Below, piece by piece: positions 17,093-29,906 of a stretch of DNA of 64,000 nucleotides (its first letter is position 1; the number at the start of each line of letters is the position of its first letter). Source of the stretch: Anodontia alba (taxonomy: Eukaryota; Mollusca; Bivalvia; Lucinida; Lucinidae); assembly GCA_964016985.1 (NCBI GenBank), contig OZ024837.1, positions 37,330,591 through 37,394,590 on the forward strand. Reading direction: 5' to 3'. Both the position numbers and the translations under genes were made by a program. Under the pieces are notes generated by a model. It was given only the letters and a program-made list of their open reading frames with translations. It was not told the origin of the DNA and searched no databases.

Positions 17093-17163
17093 ATTAGTGA
17101 TGTTTATATATCATGACTTAAATAAACTGATAAATAAATAGAGTCTTCAAAATCTTTTTATTG

Positions 17164-17385
17164 TTAACCCTTAGAGCTCCTTTCGAAATTGTAGGGACAG
17201 TCAGTGTTTTTATTTTTATTTTTTCCCCATGAAAATGAGGTTGACATTTAATGTGAATAGTCTCCAGATAACTCACATGAAATATCAAGTTTTATTTTGA
17301 AAAAAAAAACAAAAAAAAAACAAAAAAACAAAAAAAAAAAAAAAACTGTTTTACAATGTTGTCTGCTGTTGTTGCCAACATCTGT
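17164..17385. mobile_element. Family D MITE, copy 6
   Basis: TTAA-CCCTTAGAGCTCC at the left. Core gttgacatttaatgtgaat and tcacatgaaatatcaag, with an expanded A-rich tract (17301-17345) in the right arm. Right terminus unclear. Confidence 0.55.
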
Positions 17386-17639
17386 TACAGTTCGTTGCAT
17401 ATTTTGGCAGAATGATTAGTATTAAGATTCCAAACTGTAGACGAACGTTAGGTTGGAGAGGAAGAAAAGGCAGTCGAGGAAAATGCAACCACTGAAGGTC
17501 CATAATGAGCAACCAGACAAAGATACAACAACTTCAATTTCTGTTAACGATGAACGCCTCTCACTGATGTTGCTAGAAGTATACGGGTCACTAGAAAGAC
17601 TGAAAAACACTTATGACCGGAAAACGCTGAAAAATGTAG

Positions 17640-18010
17640 TGTGTTTGTGCCTGTGACCTTGACCTGTGACCTACTTTTAAGAATTTTTTGGACAACTTTA
17701 ATAGTGGTCATAACTTTTGAACCCTTTGAGATAGTCTGTATATTTGTATATATATAGATAGTCTGTATATTTGGCTTGTAGGTTCCTTGTGACAAGGGCT
17801 TCTCACTCATACAAGCGTTTTGATCTGTGACCTGACCTTGACCTGTGACCTACTTTAAAGAAAAAAACATTGGTTATAACTTTTGAACCGTTTATATAGA
17901 GCCTTCATATTTGGTATGTAGGTTCCTTGTGACAAGGGCTTCCCACTCATACAAAAAATTTTGACCTGTGATCTTGACCTTGACCTGTGACCTACTTTAA
18001 AGAAAAATTG
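17640..18010 (+). repeat. Tandem repeat of about 170 bp built on tgaccttgacctgtgaccta
   Basis: The block tgaccttgacctgtgaccta cttt..ataacttttgaacc..gtaggttccttgtgacaagg gctt..cactcatacaa recurs at about 17648, 17830 and 17965. No coding frame is shared. Confidence 0.75.
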
Positions 18011-18049
18011 ACCTTGCCCTGGGGACATGTTCGTGTTTCACAAACACAT

Positions 18050-18600
18050 CATGTTGGAAGTTAAAAGAGCACCTGCTGAAAACCACCTAACTACGCCGAA
18101 AAACACCATATTCTGCTGGTCTCGGTGACTTGGTCGGGGTTTCGATGTAGGATTGATGCCTATTATAGTACCTTATCACATAGTGGCCTAATTTCCCAAC
18201 TTTCAGCATGAAATATCTCGCGATGTAGATGGTCTACATGCATGCAAATGTGATAAGTCAGTTATACCATGGTTCTGCGCATGTACGTGCGATAATGCAC
18301 TCGCTCACGCTCGTGCATTATCGCATCGTACATGCGCACGAACCATGGTATAACTAAGACTTATCTTGTTACAGTAATCGTATTGTCGAAAACCATCTAA
18401 ATGCGCTGAAAACACATCGTCTCGTCTGGAGATTACTTGTCGAAAACCGCCTAAATTGTGGGCGGGGATAGTGTTGCCTTCGAATGTATCTCGACTTATT
18501 CCATTGAACTGCCGAAAATCACCTTAGTACGCCGGAAAACACTGAAAATCTGGAAGAACCCCAAACCCATCTACCTCAACGTGCTTTTTTTTTTTTTTTT
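18050..18600. repeat. Repeat with recurring cgaaaaccacctaa motif, enclosing a long hairpin
   Basis: The motif (g/c)cgaaaaccaccta and variants recur at about 18076, 18095, 18389, 18440 and 18512. The hairpin at 18252-18366 sits in the middle. No gene recognised. Confidence 0.5.
18252..18366. repeat. Long GC-rich inverted repeat
   Basis: Arms gataagtcagttataccatg gttctgcgcatgtac and the inverse gtacatgcgcacgaaccatg gtataactaagacttatc enclose gataatgcac / gtgcattatc. About 50 bp per arm, loop about 12 bp. Confidence 0.85.
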
Positions 18601-18742
18601 TAGTTTGCAGATATGTTTTCTTTCAGATTTTTAGGCGGTTTAGGCGAGTTATCTACAGACAAGACGATGTGTTTTTCATCGAGAATTTTGGTGTTTTCGC
18701 CATACCCTACCCTCCCACGAACCCATTTCGTATGTTTTTCTG

Positions 18743-18780
<38 letters not shown>

Positions 18781-18784
18781 TTTT
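18743..18784. repeat. (TA)n plus T tract
   Basis: A TA run (18744-18772) followed directly by a T run. Open frames reading IYIYIY here are artefacts. Confidence 0.9.
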
Positions 18785-18789
18785 GGCGT

Positions 18790-19455
18790 TTTTCCAGCAT
18801 TTTTCGGGGGCGTTTTTCGGTCATCAGGTGTTTTTCGGTCTTTCTAGTAACTGGAAGTATACTTTTTTTTATCCCCATATTATTATCGTTCGGTTGAGCC
18901 ATATCACGAGAAAAACGCTCTTCGGGCTATCCGCCGAATCATTCTATGCGCATGCCCGGCTACTTAGCGATGCCGCGTGTCTAATTCTTTGGCTGAAGTT
19001 TCCGGTTGTCCTATGTGAGCGAACAGCAAAGGTTCTGGTGAGACTTTAACGCTTTAACGACTCTTTATTTAAATCGTCTTCCTGCAAGAAAATGGTGACA
19101 AGATCTGAAAAGAGATGAAAATACTTTGTAGTTTATCGATCTCCAGCTGAAGAACGCTCGGCAAGGGAGATAATGGTTAGCAAACCACTTTGTAAGTAGA
19201 AGGTCGGATTCGATACCCGTGACAGGCATACATTTTCTTGGCCTTAGACATATATATTTTGGCATACGAAGTATGTCGAGAGCATATAATTTTCGTTTCG
19301 TTCGTCCATTAGTTCGCACGTACGAACATTCGTCCGTCCGTTAACATCTACGTCTAACTTTTGTCTCAAATCGTCGACATGTAATGTGTTCTGTTACATT
19401 CCCGAATGCAATGCTACAGTCGAGTAAATACGAACCAGATGTTACAACTTGGTCT
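18790..19455. other. Unrecognised, relatively GC-rich stretch
   Basis: No exon recognised. 19158-19226 has a weak tRNA-like pattern (gataatggttagca, ggtcggattcgatacccgtg). 19064-19110 shares gtcttcctgcaagaaaatgg with 22590-22625 (gtcttcctgcttgaagatgg), hinting at a dispersed repeat. Confidence 0.4.
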
Positions 19456-19459
19456 AAAG

Positions 19460-19668
19460 TTAACCCTTGTCCTGCTGAATAAATTAAGAAGCCACACCCA
19501 CTTCTAATTTTCAGCCAATCAGATTATTTGATCTTGTTGATATAAATTCACATACTTAGTGGCAAACAGTGCAGATCCAGATCAGTGGCTTCATCAGAAG
19601 CCAACTGATCTGGATCTACACTGTTTGCAAAGGCAGGGTATATCCGGGTTCAGCAGGACAAGGGTTAA
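19460..19668. mobile_element. TTAA MITE, family E, copy 5
   Basis: TTAA-CCCTTGTCCTGCTGAATA and gttcagcaggacaaggg-TTAA, both TTAA intact. Very close to copy 1. Perfect outer arms suggest a young copy. Confidence 0.88.
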
Positions 19669-19839
19669 GAAAGAATCGAAGAGTATATACTCTAAAATAC
19701 TCTATATACTCTATACTCTAAAATCTACATTGCCTTAAAGTTTCTAAGGACTTATTTTTCAAGCCACTTGATGGATTTATTTATATTTGGTATGATGCTA
19801 GATATTTGTCTTAAGTTTGTTTTTTTTTCACCACTATCC

Positions 19840-20720
19840 CCACATCGCCTGTGACCTCAAGGTCAAGGTCACAGACGGAATATTAGGCAATTTTAGCAAG
19901 CTTTAGAGGTGTTTTAAAAATCCATTTTATCTTTTAACTTGGAAACAAAGTATGCAGTTAGAAGTTCAGACTTGGCTAAACCTTGTATCATGGACTTGTG
20001 GGTCTTGAAGTAAAGGTCAAATATAGGTCATTGTGACCTATGTTTCATGGTCCAGTGATTTTGTGATATCTTGAATGTTATTTGATGTATGAACATCCTT
20101 TTTTGGGGATAATGAATCAGTATGAATCGACTCAAAGTAAGTGTAGGTCACTGTTACATATACTTCATGGTCCAATGATTTTGCGTTATATCTTGACAAG
20201 TTGATTTATGAACATCATACCTTCGGATTTGGGGTCAGTATGATACGACATTTGACCTCAAAATAAATGTAGGTCTTTGTGACATATTTCATGACCCATT
20301 GATTTCGTCTTATATCTCCAACGCTTTTTGATGCATGGGCATCATATTTTAAAATAATGAGACAGTGTGACCCAAACTTTAACCTCAAAGTAAATATAAT
20401 TCAACATAACCTATATTTCATGGTCAAGTGATTTTCTTAATATCTTCTAGATTATTTGATGGATAAATATCATAGTTGGTAAAATGGATCAGCGTGACAC
20501 ATCAGATTTCCCTGATCAAGTATATGTAAGTCAGTGACCTATATCTTTTGGTCCAGCGATTTTGCTTCATATCTTGTAGACTATTTGATGGAGAATTGTA
20601 CTGAGGCTAATGGATCAGTGTCACTCAAAGATCGACCTTGTAACTATATGTGGGCCAGTGACCTATATTTCGTAGTCCATTGATTTTGCTTTAAATCAAT
20701 GTCATAGACTTAAATTATTG
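19840..20720 (+). repeat. Degenerate tandem repeat, about 110-130 bp units
   Basis: The phrase tgacctatatttcatggtcc a(g/a)tgattttgc recurs at about 20035, 20155, 20285, 20410, 20540 and 20660, each followed by atatcttg..atttgatg. No conserved frame, so noncoding. Confidence 0.7.
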
Positions 20721-20812
20721 TTATACTTAAGAAATGGTGCCGGCCGGGGGTATTCGTGGCCCTCCGGGCACTTGCTCCAATTTGTTGGTTTACCTGGTGA
20801 AAATAGACAACA

Positions 20813-20816
<4 letters not shown>

Positions 20817-20850
<34 letters not shown>
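20817..20850. repeat. Poly(A) tract
   Basis: About 30 A residues, next to the left end of family L copy 2. Confidence 0.95.
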
Positions 20851-20851
<1 letters not shown>

Positions 20852-20870
20852 GCATCAACCCCGTCATTTT

Positions 20871-21414
20871 TCAGGGATGGAAAACTTCAGGATTAATCCG
20901 ATTTCAGGACTGAGAACTTCCATTGTAAGCATGAAATTACACTTTCAAACGTATTCACAATGCCATCTATTTGGGCTAATATATGCCTGGAATGACTAAC
21001 TAATTATCAAACTATTTGTTAGTTGTTTAGCTCCAGATAAGTGGGCATATCCACATAATAATTTTCTTATTTCTCAATAAAAACATGTTGTGGGTACTGA
21101 TTAGAAGCGCCTCCCCGAGGCGCTTCTAATGAGCACCCACAATATACACGTATGTTTTTATTGAGAAATAAGAAAACATATTAGTAATTTTTGGAATGAA
21201 TATTTAGATTTCATGATTGATTATTAGCAACTATTCTCCCCAACAATGTAACATATGTTGTGGGTACTCATTAGAAGCACCTCCCCGAGGAATTTCTAAT
21301 GAGTACCCACAATATATGTTTTTATTGAGAAATAAGAAAAAAAAAATATTAGTAATTTTTGGACTGAATTTTTAGATTTCAGGATTGATTATCAGCAACT
21401 ATTCTCACCCCTGA
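20871..21414. mobile_element. Family L element, copy 2, with duplicated hairpin tip
   Basis: Ends TCAGGGATGGAAAACTTCAG and ctcacccctga as in copy 1. Two hairpin tips follow each other: ggtactgattagaagcgcct (21096) and ggtactcattagaagcacct (21263). Each is followed by ttattgagaaataagaaa and attagtaatttttgga, so tip plus right arm is tandemly duplicated. Confidence 0.7.
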
Positions 21415-21417
21415 TTT

Positions 21418-22208
21418 TTATACCCCGTCACACGACGGTGCCGGTGTAGTTTGGTTGAACGTCCGTGTGTCCGTCCGGCCGTCTATCGTACGTATTTGTT
21501 ATCGAATTTTCGGCCCACACAGGAGCACATACAGAAGCTTGTATGTAATGACTAGACAGAAAAATCAAAATCAAGGAAAGAGATCCAAATGACAGAGTAC
21601 TAACAGAAGAAATACGTGTAATTTCAAGAATCTAACCCAAAAAGATTTACGTCTATGTATCATGCACAAATCTGTTTTGATAGGACACTATCGTTACGTA
21701 CGGTACAAAGAGAAATGTTTAATACATGATCAATGAACAATTTTGATGTTCCTTCCATGAGGCTCAACAGCCAGACGATCTGGTGCATGTTCTTTGACTC
21801 AATTAAGTGCCTATCGAAAGCAACGAAATGGCACAGACCGCATTGTTGCCTGTACCCTCGAGAACAGCCCGATACACATAATAAATAAACACAAGGCACC
21901 CAAAATAGTCATCTTGGTGAAAGTGATAACGTTAGTAAATACTAATGCATGTTTGCCAAAATTTGTACACGCTTTGATATAGAGAACTGGTTTGGGATTG
22001 CTAGTGGCAAATTTCGTAAAGTTTTGACAAAATTTATCTGCTCACCACATGTCCGTATTTTCGTTTCCGGATGATAACGGATGAATGTCAATGGATTTTC
22101 AACAAACTTGGTATGCGCATTGATATTGTAGAGATCTGGTTAGGGATTGCTAATGGGTAAATTATGTTAATTTTGACAACACGGTAGTGGCGGGGTATCG
22201 TCGTTTTA
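21418..22208. mobile_element. Repeat unit with short ATACCCCG terminal inverted repeats
   Basis: Starts tataccccgtcacacgacgg and ends agtggcggggtatcgtcg: an 11-bp terminal inverted match with one difference. Inside are gtccgtgtgtccgtccggcc and two related blocks ending cttggtatgcgcattgatat. No ORF of note. Confidence 0.4.
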
Positions 22209-22209
22209 T

Positions 22210-22700
22210 GTTTTTATTTTTCAAAAGCCGCAGCTTGATTTACAAGGGAAGAAACTGCAACCACTATTTACAAGGGAAGCAATTATATAAAGCCTGACAT
22301 AAATTTTCTTCAGAACATAGATCCATGATTACGTGATTAATCAGGTAAAATAAAAACTAGTTTTGTCGCAACAATTCATCTTTATTTCAATAATATTATT
22401 TATAAAAGAACGTCTATTTTCAAGTTTTAATATTATTTTCAGGAAAATATTGGACCGACATAACTTTATGAATTTAATCTTTAATTATTATAAATTATTC
22501 GCGAGCTATGATTTCTTCCTCTACCAACTGCGCCACTCGCGCTATATATTTGTTTGATTTATTCGGTTTAACGTTAAATCAATCTTTAAAACCGTCTTCC
22601 TGCTTGAAGATGGTAGAAAAGAAAATTAATGACGAATATTTACATGAAACCGGAGGTTGAAAATGATTATCATATGGGCACGTGGCGTTTTAAGAACACC
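22210..22700. other. AT-rich stretch, nothing recognised
   Basis: No gene or inverted repeat recognised apart from the short match at 22590-22625 noted at 19064. Confidence 0.5.
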
Positions 22701-22704
22701 GTCG

Positions 22705-22815
22705 CATCATCCCCGGTAACCCAGGTGTGACCCATTTCGTTACACTATATTCATGATGAATGGAGTGTAACGTAATGGGTCGGTCACACGTGAGTTACCG
22801 AGGATGAGTCGCATT
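22705..22815. repeat. Inverted repeat, about 45-bp arms
   Basis: catcatccccggtaacccag gtgtgacccatttcgttaca ct and the inverse agtgtaacgtaatgggtcgg tcacacgtgagttaccgagg atg flank about 20 bp of loop. Confidence 0.8.
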
Positions 22816-22829
22816 AACGCTGCGACGTT

Positions 22830-23880
22830 TGATCGACGTTATTGCGATTTGTATCCGCTAAGATTGAATCTTTCCTTTGAGTTATAGAAGTTTGGACATG
22901 TCCTATTAAAATATATTGACTGTCCGTCTGTATGTTCGTCTTTTTTATCCTGGCTTCCAGGAACTGGATGTCCTTGGGAAGCCAGATTTGGTGGGTGGGT
23001 GCATCTAGTGAATATCATTCCATAAATGGGTGACTGTAAACTATGTATTCATCCTTCAAATTAGCCTTCTGTGGGGTCTCATCAATATCTACATTGTTTG
23101 CTTAGGCCTGTATGTCCGAAATCACACGGTACATTAATCCGAGCTTCCTCTGACGTTGAAAAAGCCTTTTTTTATTTTCTGATTTGTAGAAAAGTAATGA
23201 TTTTCACAGCCAGAGAATCTCAGGTTAACGGTAACTGAAATCTGAGCTTTTGTTATGAGCAGAGTACTTGAATTATGAAACATTTGGAGTCTGACCATGC
23301 TAGAAAGCAGCCCAGGATAGCGGCTTTTTTTTTTTTCGAGTTCTATAAAAAGAGCATACTACCTGTATACATTCAAGTATGACGTACGTAGAGATTCACT
23401 CTAGAATATGCCAATGGATAGCGGGAGCTAGTCACTACTGTTTTTTTGATAGTCTTCGAATTAACAGCTATGTAACTGTCTAGTCTGTCCCAAAAAGGCA
23501 AGGTTATTATTGTATGTGTTGACCTCTGACCTACATAAAACAGAAGAACAACTCCTATGCAATTCTCCTTACCCCTTGTCCTAGGCAAGCCGAATTTTGT
23601 ATAGAGGTACATCTGTTGCATACACTATGACCTATATAGCCAAATTACATCTGCTATTATATTTTGCCCTTGTCAAACAAATTTTGTGTATGGCTAGCTG
23701 ATTACATTCACTTAAATTGTAGCGTTACTAACGATAATTAGGTCATTGACTTCTGACCTATATTACAGAAAAGTCTTAACAATATATTGCATGTAATGCC
23801 TGGCCTATGTTTGCCATACTTGGTGATCAGAGTTCATTTTGAGCCGCTCACTGCCATCGGGGTATATCAACCGTAAAGAT
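22830..23880. other. No gene or clear repeat recognised
   Basis: Mixed-composition sequence with short open frames only, none with recognisable motifs. Confidence 0.45.
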
Positions 23881-23886
23881 TAAGAT

Positions 23887-23975
23887 CTGCCAGTCAGCGA
23901 CCCCGCCCAGCGGGCAAACAACATCAAAATGACGTCGTATCAACGTCGATGCGACGTTGTGTGCCCACTGGGCGG
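23887..23975. repeat. GC-rich inverted repeat with gcccagcgggca / tgcccactgggc arms
   Basis: ccgcccagcgggcaaacaac and the inverse acgttgtgtgcccactgggc gg enclose gacgtcg..caacgtcgatgc. A hairpin element of about 85 bp. Confidence 0.7.
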
Positions 23976-23979
23976 CATG

Positions 23980-24631
23980 CAATCTGATTTAAAGGCTTTT
24001 AATAAACAGCAATGTTCAATAAAATCGACCGATTTTAGAAATAGACGGCGTACACACTGATCAGGTCCGTAGGCACTTTCGTATTGTGTGCGTCCAGTGA
24101 AGCTATTAAAACGGTTTTGCAACACTGGGGATGTTGCGTGTGTGGCGAAATGTAAACCACGGTCTGCCGCTGGGGTAGCATTATGCTGTCTTGGGTGTAC
24201 TAATTTTGGATAACCCCTCGACCACACTGCTGCGCAGCACAGTCTGAGAGGTTGCAAAGATTTTAAATGAAGATACCCAGGTATTAAACTTGAGGTTAAA
24301 TACCCGCCCGGAATTACCGGTCAATAGATGAAATGAAAGTGCCGCTCTGTATATAATACAAACATTAACTTTAAAAATTATCACTTATGTCAATTTACCA
24401 CAACGATACAAATAGTATCTTTTAAAAATGAACCTATTTTTTCTGTCTTGTTATGACGACTTTTAACAATGCATAAGTAAAACTAATTGAATATTATTTG
24501 TTTTAATTATTGCTGCATTCTTATGAAATACAGAGATCACCCCGATAACAAGATTTAAAGTAAGGCTACGGTTGTAGCCTCCCTTTCTAAGCGATACGTC
24601 CTCGCTAAACAAGTTAGCTTCTTAAAAATAG

Positions 24632-24637
<6 letters not shown>
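23980..24637. other. No gene or clear repeat recognised
   Basis: A minus-strand open frame (23940-24257) has no recognisable motif and starts inside the inverted repeat. Confidence 0.45.

Positions 24638-24671
<34 letters not shown>
24638..24671. repeat. Poly(T) tract
   Basis: An uninterrupted T run of about 34. Confidence 0.95.
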
Positions 24672-24673
<2 letters not shown>

Positions 24674-24852
24674 CAAACAAGTTGGTTTCTTAAAAAATGA
24701 ACAAGATGGCTTCCTAAAAATCTAAGTCAAATTGTAAACACACGCAGTTTATAGTCCAAAAACGTACATAGTTTAGTTTTATGGGATTTGGGGTTGTATC
24801 TTTGTCACTTTTTATATTGGATATACAACAACAACAAATAAACACAGTCAAA

Positions 24853-25056
24853 TTTAACACTTAATATGCCTAAGCAAATTCAGCAGATGACAAATTAATG
24901 TTTATTTTCCTTATTTTCCCAAGAAAATAGAATTTGACATTTCATGTTCGTTGTTGCATGAAATATCGTCCTGTTTTCTACAAACAACAACAAACAAGCT
25001 TGGCAAAAAACAAACAAACAAAAAAAAACAACAACAACAAAAAACAACAACAACAA

Positions 25057-25117
<61 letters not shown>

Positions 25118-25276
25118 TAACAACAAAAATACAACAACAAACAAACAAACGAAAAACACTCACAACAAGATAAACAGCAACAACAGCAATAACAACAAAA
25201 AAAGAACAAATAAAAATAAAAATTATTTAAAAAAGTCGTCAGCTGAATTGTTCACATGTAGCACGTTAAGCGTTAA
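24853..25276. mobile_element. Family D MITE, copy 7, inflated by simple repeats
   Basis: TTAA-CACTTAATATGCC with gcaaattcagcagatgacaa on the left, and gtcgtcagctgaattgttca .. gcacgttaagcg-TTAA on the right. The usual 200-bp element is stretched to 424 bp by AAC-rich and AC repeats in the right arm. Confidence 0.7.
25058..25115. repeat. (AC)n microsatellite, about 29 repeats
   Basis: Pure CA run inside family D copy 7, flanked by CAA-rich tracts. Confidence 0.97.
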
Positions 25277-25371
25277 AAGATTCGGTATTATATCAATTTT
25301 GTGTTTGTTCAAGTTTTTGTAGCGAAACAGTCATGTGAAGACCAATACAAATATTCTAACCTTTGAAATAC

Positions 25372-25790
25372 TGTCCTTTCAAAATCACTTGGACATTTTT
25401 TTTTTTGCTTGGCGTTTTATTTTAATTGGAAATATTCTGATTGACCAAATCGTATTAGACATCGTTTCTCTTTTCTGTTCGTGTGCTTTGTTCTCTCACA
25501 TACACTTATATATATATACATATATACCCTAAAATTAAAACAACCAAAATTGGTATGACCCACGCAATTTCAATAGCAAAGTGAATTTATTTTCATGTTT
25601 ATGTAAGAAAATATTTCATTCCTGAATTTTAATGATTGATGTCTCATGAAAATAATATGAAAATTTAAAAAAAAAAAAAAAAAAAACGAAGCAAGTGGAA
25701 CTTGTTGAAATCTGCCTCCAATTCACATATCCTAACGATTTCTGCATTATAATTCACAGCCATTTTACTAAGTAAAAACAAAAGAAAATA
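25372..25790. mobile_element. Family J non-autonomous element, copy 1 (right end eroded)
   Basis: gtcctttcaaaatcacttgg..ttgcttggcgttttatttta at the left and gcaagtggaacttgttgaaa / caattcacatatcctaacga inside follow 47752-48268 in order. The right end runs into A-rich DNA. Confidence 0.55.
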
Positions 25791-25794
25791 AAAC

Positions 25795-26020
25795 AAGAAA
25801 CAAAAAAAAAAAAAAAAAAAACACAAAAAAAAAACAAACAAACCCAAAAACAAACAAACAAACAAACAAACAAAAAAAACAACAAAAAAAAAAAAACACC
25901 TGTAAATGTATGGCGTGATATACGTTGGAATATTGTATCTGGTAATATATTTGTTATAAGGGGTATTTAAAACATCGACCCTTTAAAATAGAGATGTCTG
26001 GGCAGGCGGGCGTCGTCCGA
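25795..26020. repeat. A-rich low-complexity DNA
   Basis: A and ACAAA runs at 25801-25897, then plain AT-rich DNA. No gene. Confidence 0.85.
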
Positions 26021-26089
26021 GGTTTACCTTTTGGTTAACATTTTTTTAAAGATGTTACCTTTATTCTTCAATAGATTGCTTTCATATTT

Positions 26090-27110
26090 AGTAGGGATGA
26101 AGAGGAGGACCAGTAGGCGTGTTGAGTGCAATAGAGACAACTTTCACTTTCTTCGTTATTTACTTATCTCCCCTAATGTCCGTGGTTTTTTGGTTTTGGA
26201 TGAAGAAGAGGACCAGTAGGCAAATCGCTTGCAAGAGAGACAACTCTCACTTTCTTTATTATGTACTGACCCCCCTTATGTCCGAGGTTTACCTTTTGGT
26301 TAACCTTTTTCAGAGTTATATTTTACGTTTACAGTGCCAATGAATATTTATTTTGCAAATAAACATTTTCTTCAGTGGATTGCTTTCATATTTGCTAGGG
26401 ATAAAGAGGAGGACCAGTAGGGGTGTCGCGTGTAAGAGACACAACTCTCACTTTCTTAGTTATGCAATTATCTCCCCTGAAGCCGAAAAATTGTGCAGGC
26501 CATAACACCCATAGTATTTGAGATTATTTTAGATTATTTGATATTTGATAACATTTGGTAGAGACATATATCAGGTCAAGTAGGAGTGTTGCTTGCAAGA
26601 AGGACACCTCTTGCTTTGTTATTTTTTCTAGTTATCTCCCCTGAAGGAATTCCACAGCCAAATTCTTATGCACTCCATAACTGCTGGTTTGACATATTTT
26701 GATAAAATTTAGTAGAAACATAGATAAGGACCAGAAGAGATGTCATGTACAAAAGAGACAACACCCACTATCTTCCTTATGTACTTATCTCCCCTGAAAC
26801 AGAAATCTTGTGCAGGCCGTTACTCCCATACTGTTTGCGATGATTTAATAATATTTGGTAGGGACATATATCAGTCAAGTAAAAGTGTCACATGCAAGAA
26901 GGACAATTGCTTTTTTCTTTTTTTTCTAGTTATCTCTCCTGAACAAAATTTCTAAGCCAAATTCTTCTGCACTTCATAACTTCTTAATGGTTTGAAATAT
27001 TTTGATAATACTCAGTAGATGCATAGATACGGACCAGTAGGCTTGTCGCGTGCAAGAGAAATAACTCTGACTTTCTTTGTTGCGTATTTATCTCCCCTGA
27101 AGCTGAAAGC
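26090..27110 (+). repeat. Degenerate repeat array, about 7 units
   Basis: The phrase ggaccagtaggcgtgtcgcg tgcaagagagacaactctca ctttctttgttatgtactta tctcccctgaa recurs with variation at about 26105, 26210, 26409, 26574, 26730, 26870 and 27033. Noncoding. Confidence 0.8.
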
Positions 27111-27212
27111 TTGAGCAGCCAACATTGATTTTTTTTCACTTACGCAGGTTGTTGCTATTTGGGGGTGAAAATTGATTTTTTTTTTCACTTATGCAGGTTG
27201 TAGCTTCAGTGG

Positions 27213-28075
<863 letters not shown>

Positions 28076-28204
28076 TAATATAGAATACATATTTTAATAT
28101 CAAATATATTACGCCATAGTCAAGCTCTTTTCATTTCAGACACATTCTTTCAGATATATTGTCTTTCCTTTTAATCATCACACGCATTCTTTACATTGCT
28201 CCTT

Positions 28205-28445
28205 TCCTTTAAACCTTGTTGGGCCGCGTCCAGCGAAAAAGTGCCTTCGAACCTGCGCAAAATGCCCGGATCAACATCATCCTGTGCATGCGCAAAGTAT
28301 AATCCTCGCCTTTCTCTCCATTCACATATTTTATAGTATCTGTTAATTCTGTTGCGGACACTGAAGGTCCTGATCAGAGTGCGCGAGTGCGCAGGCTGAT
28401 CTGGGCCTTCTTTGTCCGCACATGCCCGAAGACACGTTTTCGCCC
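28205..28445. repeat. Family G palindromic repeat
   Basis: cgaaaaagtgccttcgaacc tgcgcaaaat on the left. The hairpin tgaaggtcctgatcagagtg cgcgagtgcgcaggctgatc tgggccttc is on the right. The left arm recurs at 47590. Confidence 0.6.
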
Positions 28446-28684
28446 ACTTCATTACAGTAGCTATATACATACTTGCAAAAATAGACAATATTTATTACTG
28501 AACTGCACACCTGTAACACATGACGTTCAGTGGAAACAAGAAAAAAAATATTTTGACCTATGACCCCAGAATCTGACAAGAGACGCCTGAATGCGTCATA
28601 TATCTATAATTGCTCTTGAAACTGACAACAAAATGTGTATGTTCTGACTTTTATGGGGTTCAATTTCAGGAAACAGAGTTCTAA

Positions 28685-28812
28685 TTAAACTCTGCATACA
28701 GGGTAAAGTTTTCAGCAGACGACATTTTAAAATATTTTCCATTTTTTTTTCTCCAGAAGATAGGCTTTGACATTTCATGCATGGGAGACAATTTGCATGA
28801 ACATATTTTCTA

Positions 28813-28843
<31 letters not shown>

Positions 28844-28898
28844 CAATTTCTCGTCTGCTGAATTAGACCATAGACCAGAAAGTGGTGGTAAAGGTTAA
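28685..28898. mobile_element. Family D MITE, copy 8, TTAA-bounded
   Basis: TTAA at 28685-28688, gggtaaagttttcagcagac gac, core tttgacatttcatgcatggg agacaatttgcatgaa, right gtctgctgaattag..gtggtaaagg-TTAA at 28895-28898. An A run and a TATA run sit in the right arm. Confidence 0.75.
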
Positions 28899-29094
28899 AT
28901 GAGCCCCGGTTAGTGAGCGAAAATGTAACTTCTGGGCCTTGCTCAGATCAACGCAGTCTGATCAGGATTTTGTCGGATTTCAGAAGCAGTACATACTGTA
29001 GAATGCATCGGATGGCACCGCGCATGCGCGCAAGATGATACAGCCATATTTTCTCTCGATGTGGAGCCAATTACAATGCGTGATGTAATAACAA

Positions 29095-29320
29095 TTAACT
29101 CATTTATGCCGAGTGGATTCTTCCACCTCAGGTTTTGGATAGGTCCATCCCCGATAGAAGGGGCGTCGGGTAGTATGTTTTGTTACCATGTTTTATAAAA
29201 ATACCAATACTTAATGCAAACAGTGCAGACTGATCAGACGCCGCGTTCTGCGGCGTCTGATCTGATACTACAAGGTTTGTCAATGTCCCATATATGGGAC
29301 ACCAGGCGTAAATGGGTTAA
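29095..29320. mobile_element. TTAA MITE, family F, copy 3
   Basis: TTAA-CTCATTTATGCCGAGTGG and accaggcgtaaatggg-TTAA. Perfect tip cagacgccgcgttctgcggc gtctg. Confidence 0.82.
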
Positions 29321-29324
29321 GACG

Positions 29325-29660
29325 AACAAAATTTGTATTGAAATATTCGGTATATAATTTAGTCGCAAATATGTTCCTTCGTTTATTCGCGCCTAGCGAA
29401 GGATCTGGTCCAAAGTTTCTTCTGATCTTAGCTTATATATACATCGTGGTCCTGTTCGTGGTTTTCTTGTGTTTTGGCTTCAGATCGCCATTGTTTCATC
29501 GCAGTGTTTGTAAATATATATGATTCACTGTGATGTTTCATAGATGAGGTAGAGGGCCCCTATGCCGATCGAACATGTGTTTGTAATTCGGAGCTGTATC
29601 AGAATTAAGGGTGAGGCCTCGTACGAGTAAAATTGGTTTAAGACCATCGCCCCCTACCCC
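29325..29660. other. No gene or repeat recognised
   Basis: A 61-codon open frame at 29338 has a hydrophobic run but no start context, splice support or motif. Confidence 0.4.
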
Positions 29661-29664
29661 TCGA

Positions 29665-29771
29665 CCCAGTAAGCATTCTACATAAATCTATAGCGGGCCA
29701 ATATCGGCCCGTCAGGGTAGCTGAAGGGCCGATAACGGCTCGCTATAGGTTTATGTAGAATGCTAGCTGGG
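29665..29771. mobile_element. Short palindromic MITE, family T, copy 1
   Basis: CCCAGTAAGCATTCTACATA and the inverse tatgtagaatgctagctggg, inner gggccaatatcggcccgtca / tgaagggccgataacggctc. 107 bp. Copy 2 at 50718-50823 is nested in a SINE. Confidence 0.85.
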
Positions 29772-29906
29772 TCCGTAGGTTTTTCAACTGACCGTTCCAG
29801 GGCGGTCCCTCTGTTCCAGTTCTTCTTTGTTTGTGCGTCGGTGGTTTTATATGTGGCGTTTGTTTTGTCATTATTTGTTCCTACTCTCTCCTTCTATTGG
29901 TGCCTC

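Noticed and set aside
17453..17656. 67-codon frame with NDERLSLMLLEVYGSLERLK
   Set aside because: Composition looks somewhat coding, but there is no ATG at its start, no splice context, no family match, and it ends in a tandem repeat. Left out for lack of support.
24895..25322. HTHTHT / CVCVCV open frames
   Set aside because: Products of the (AC)n microsatellite and CAA-rich tract.
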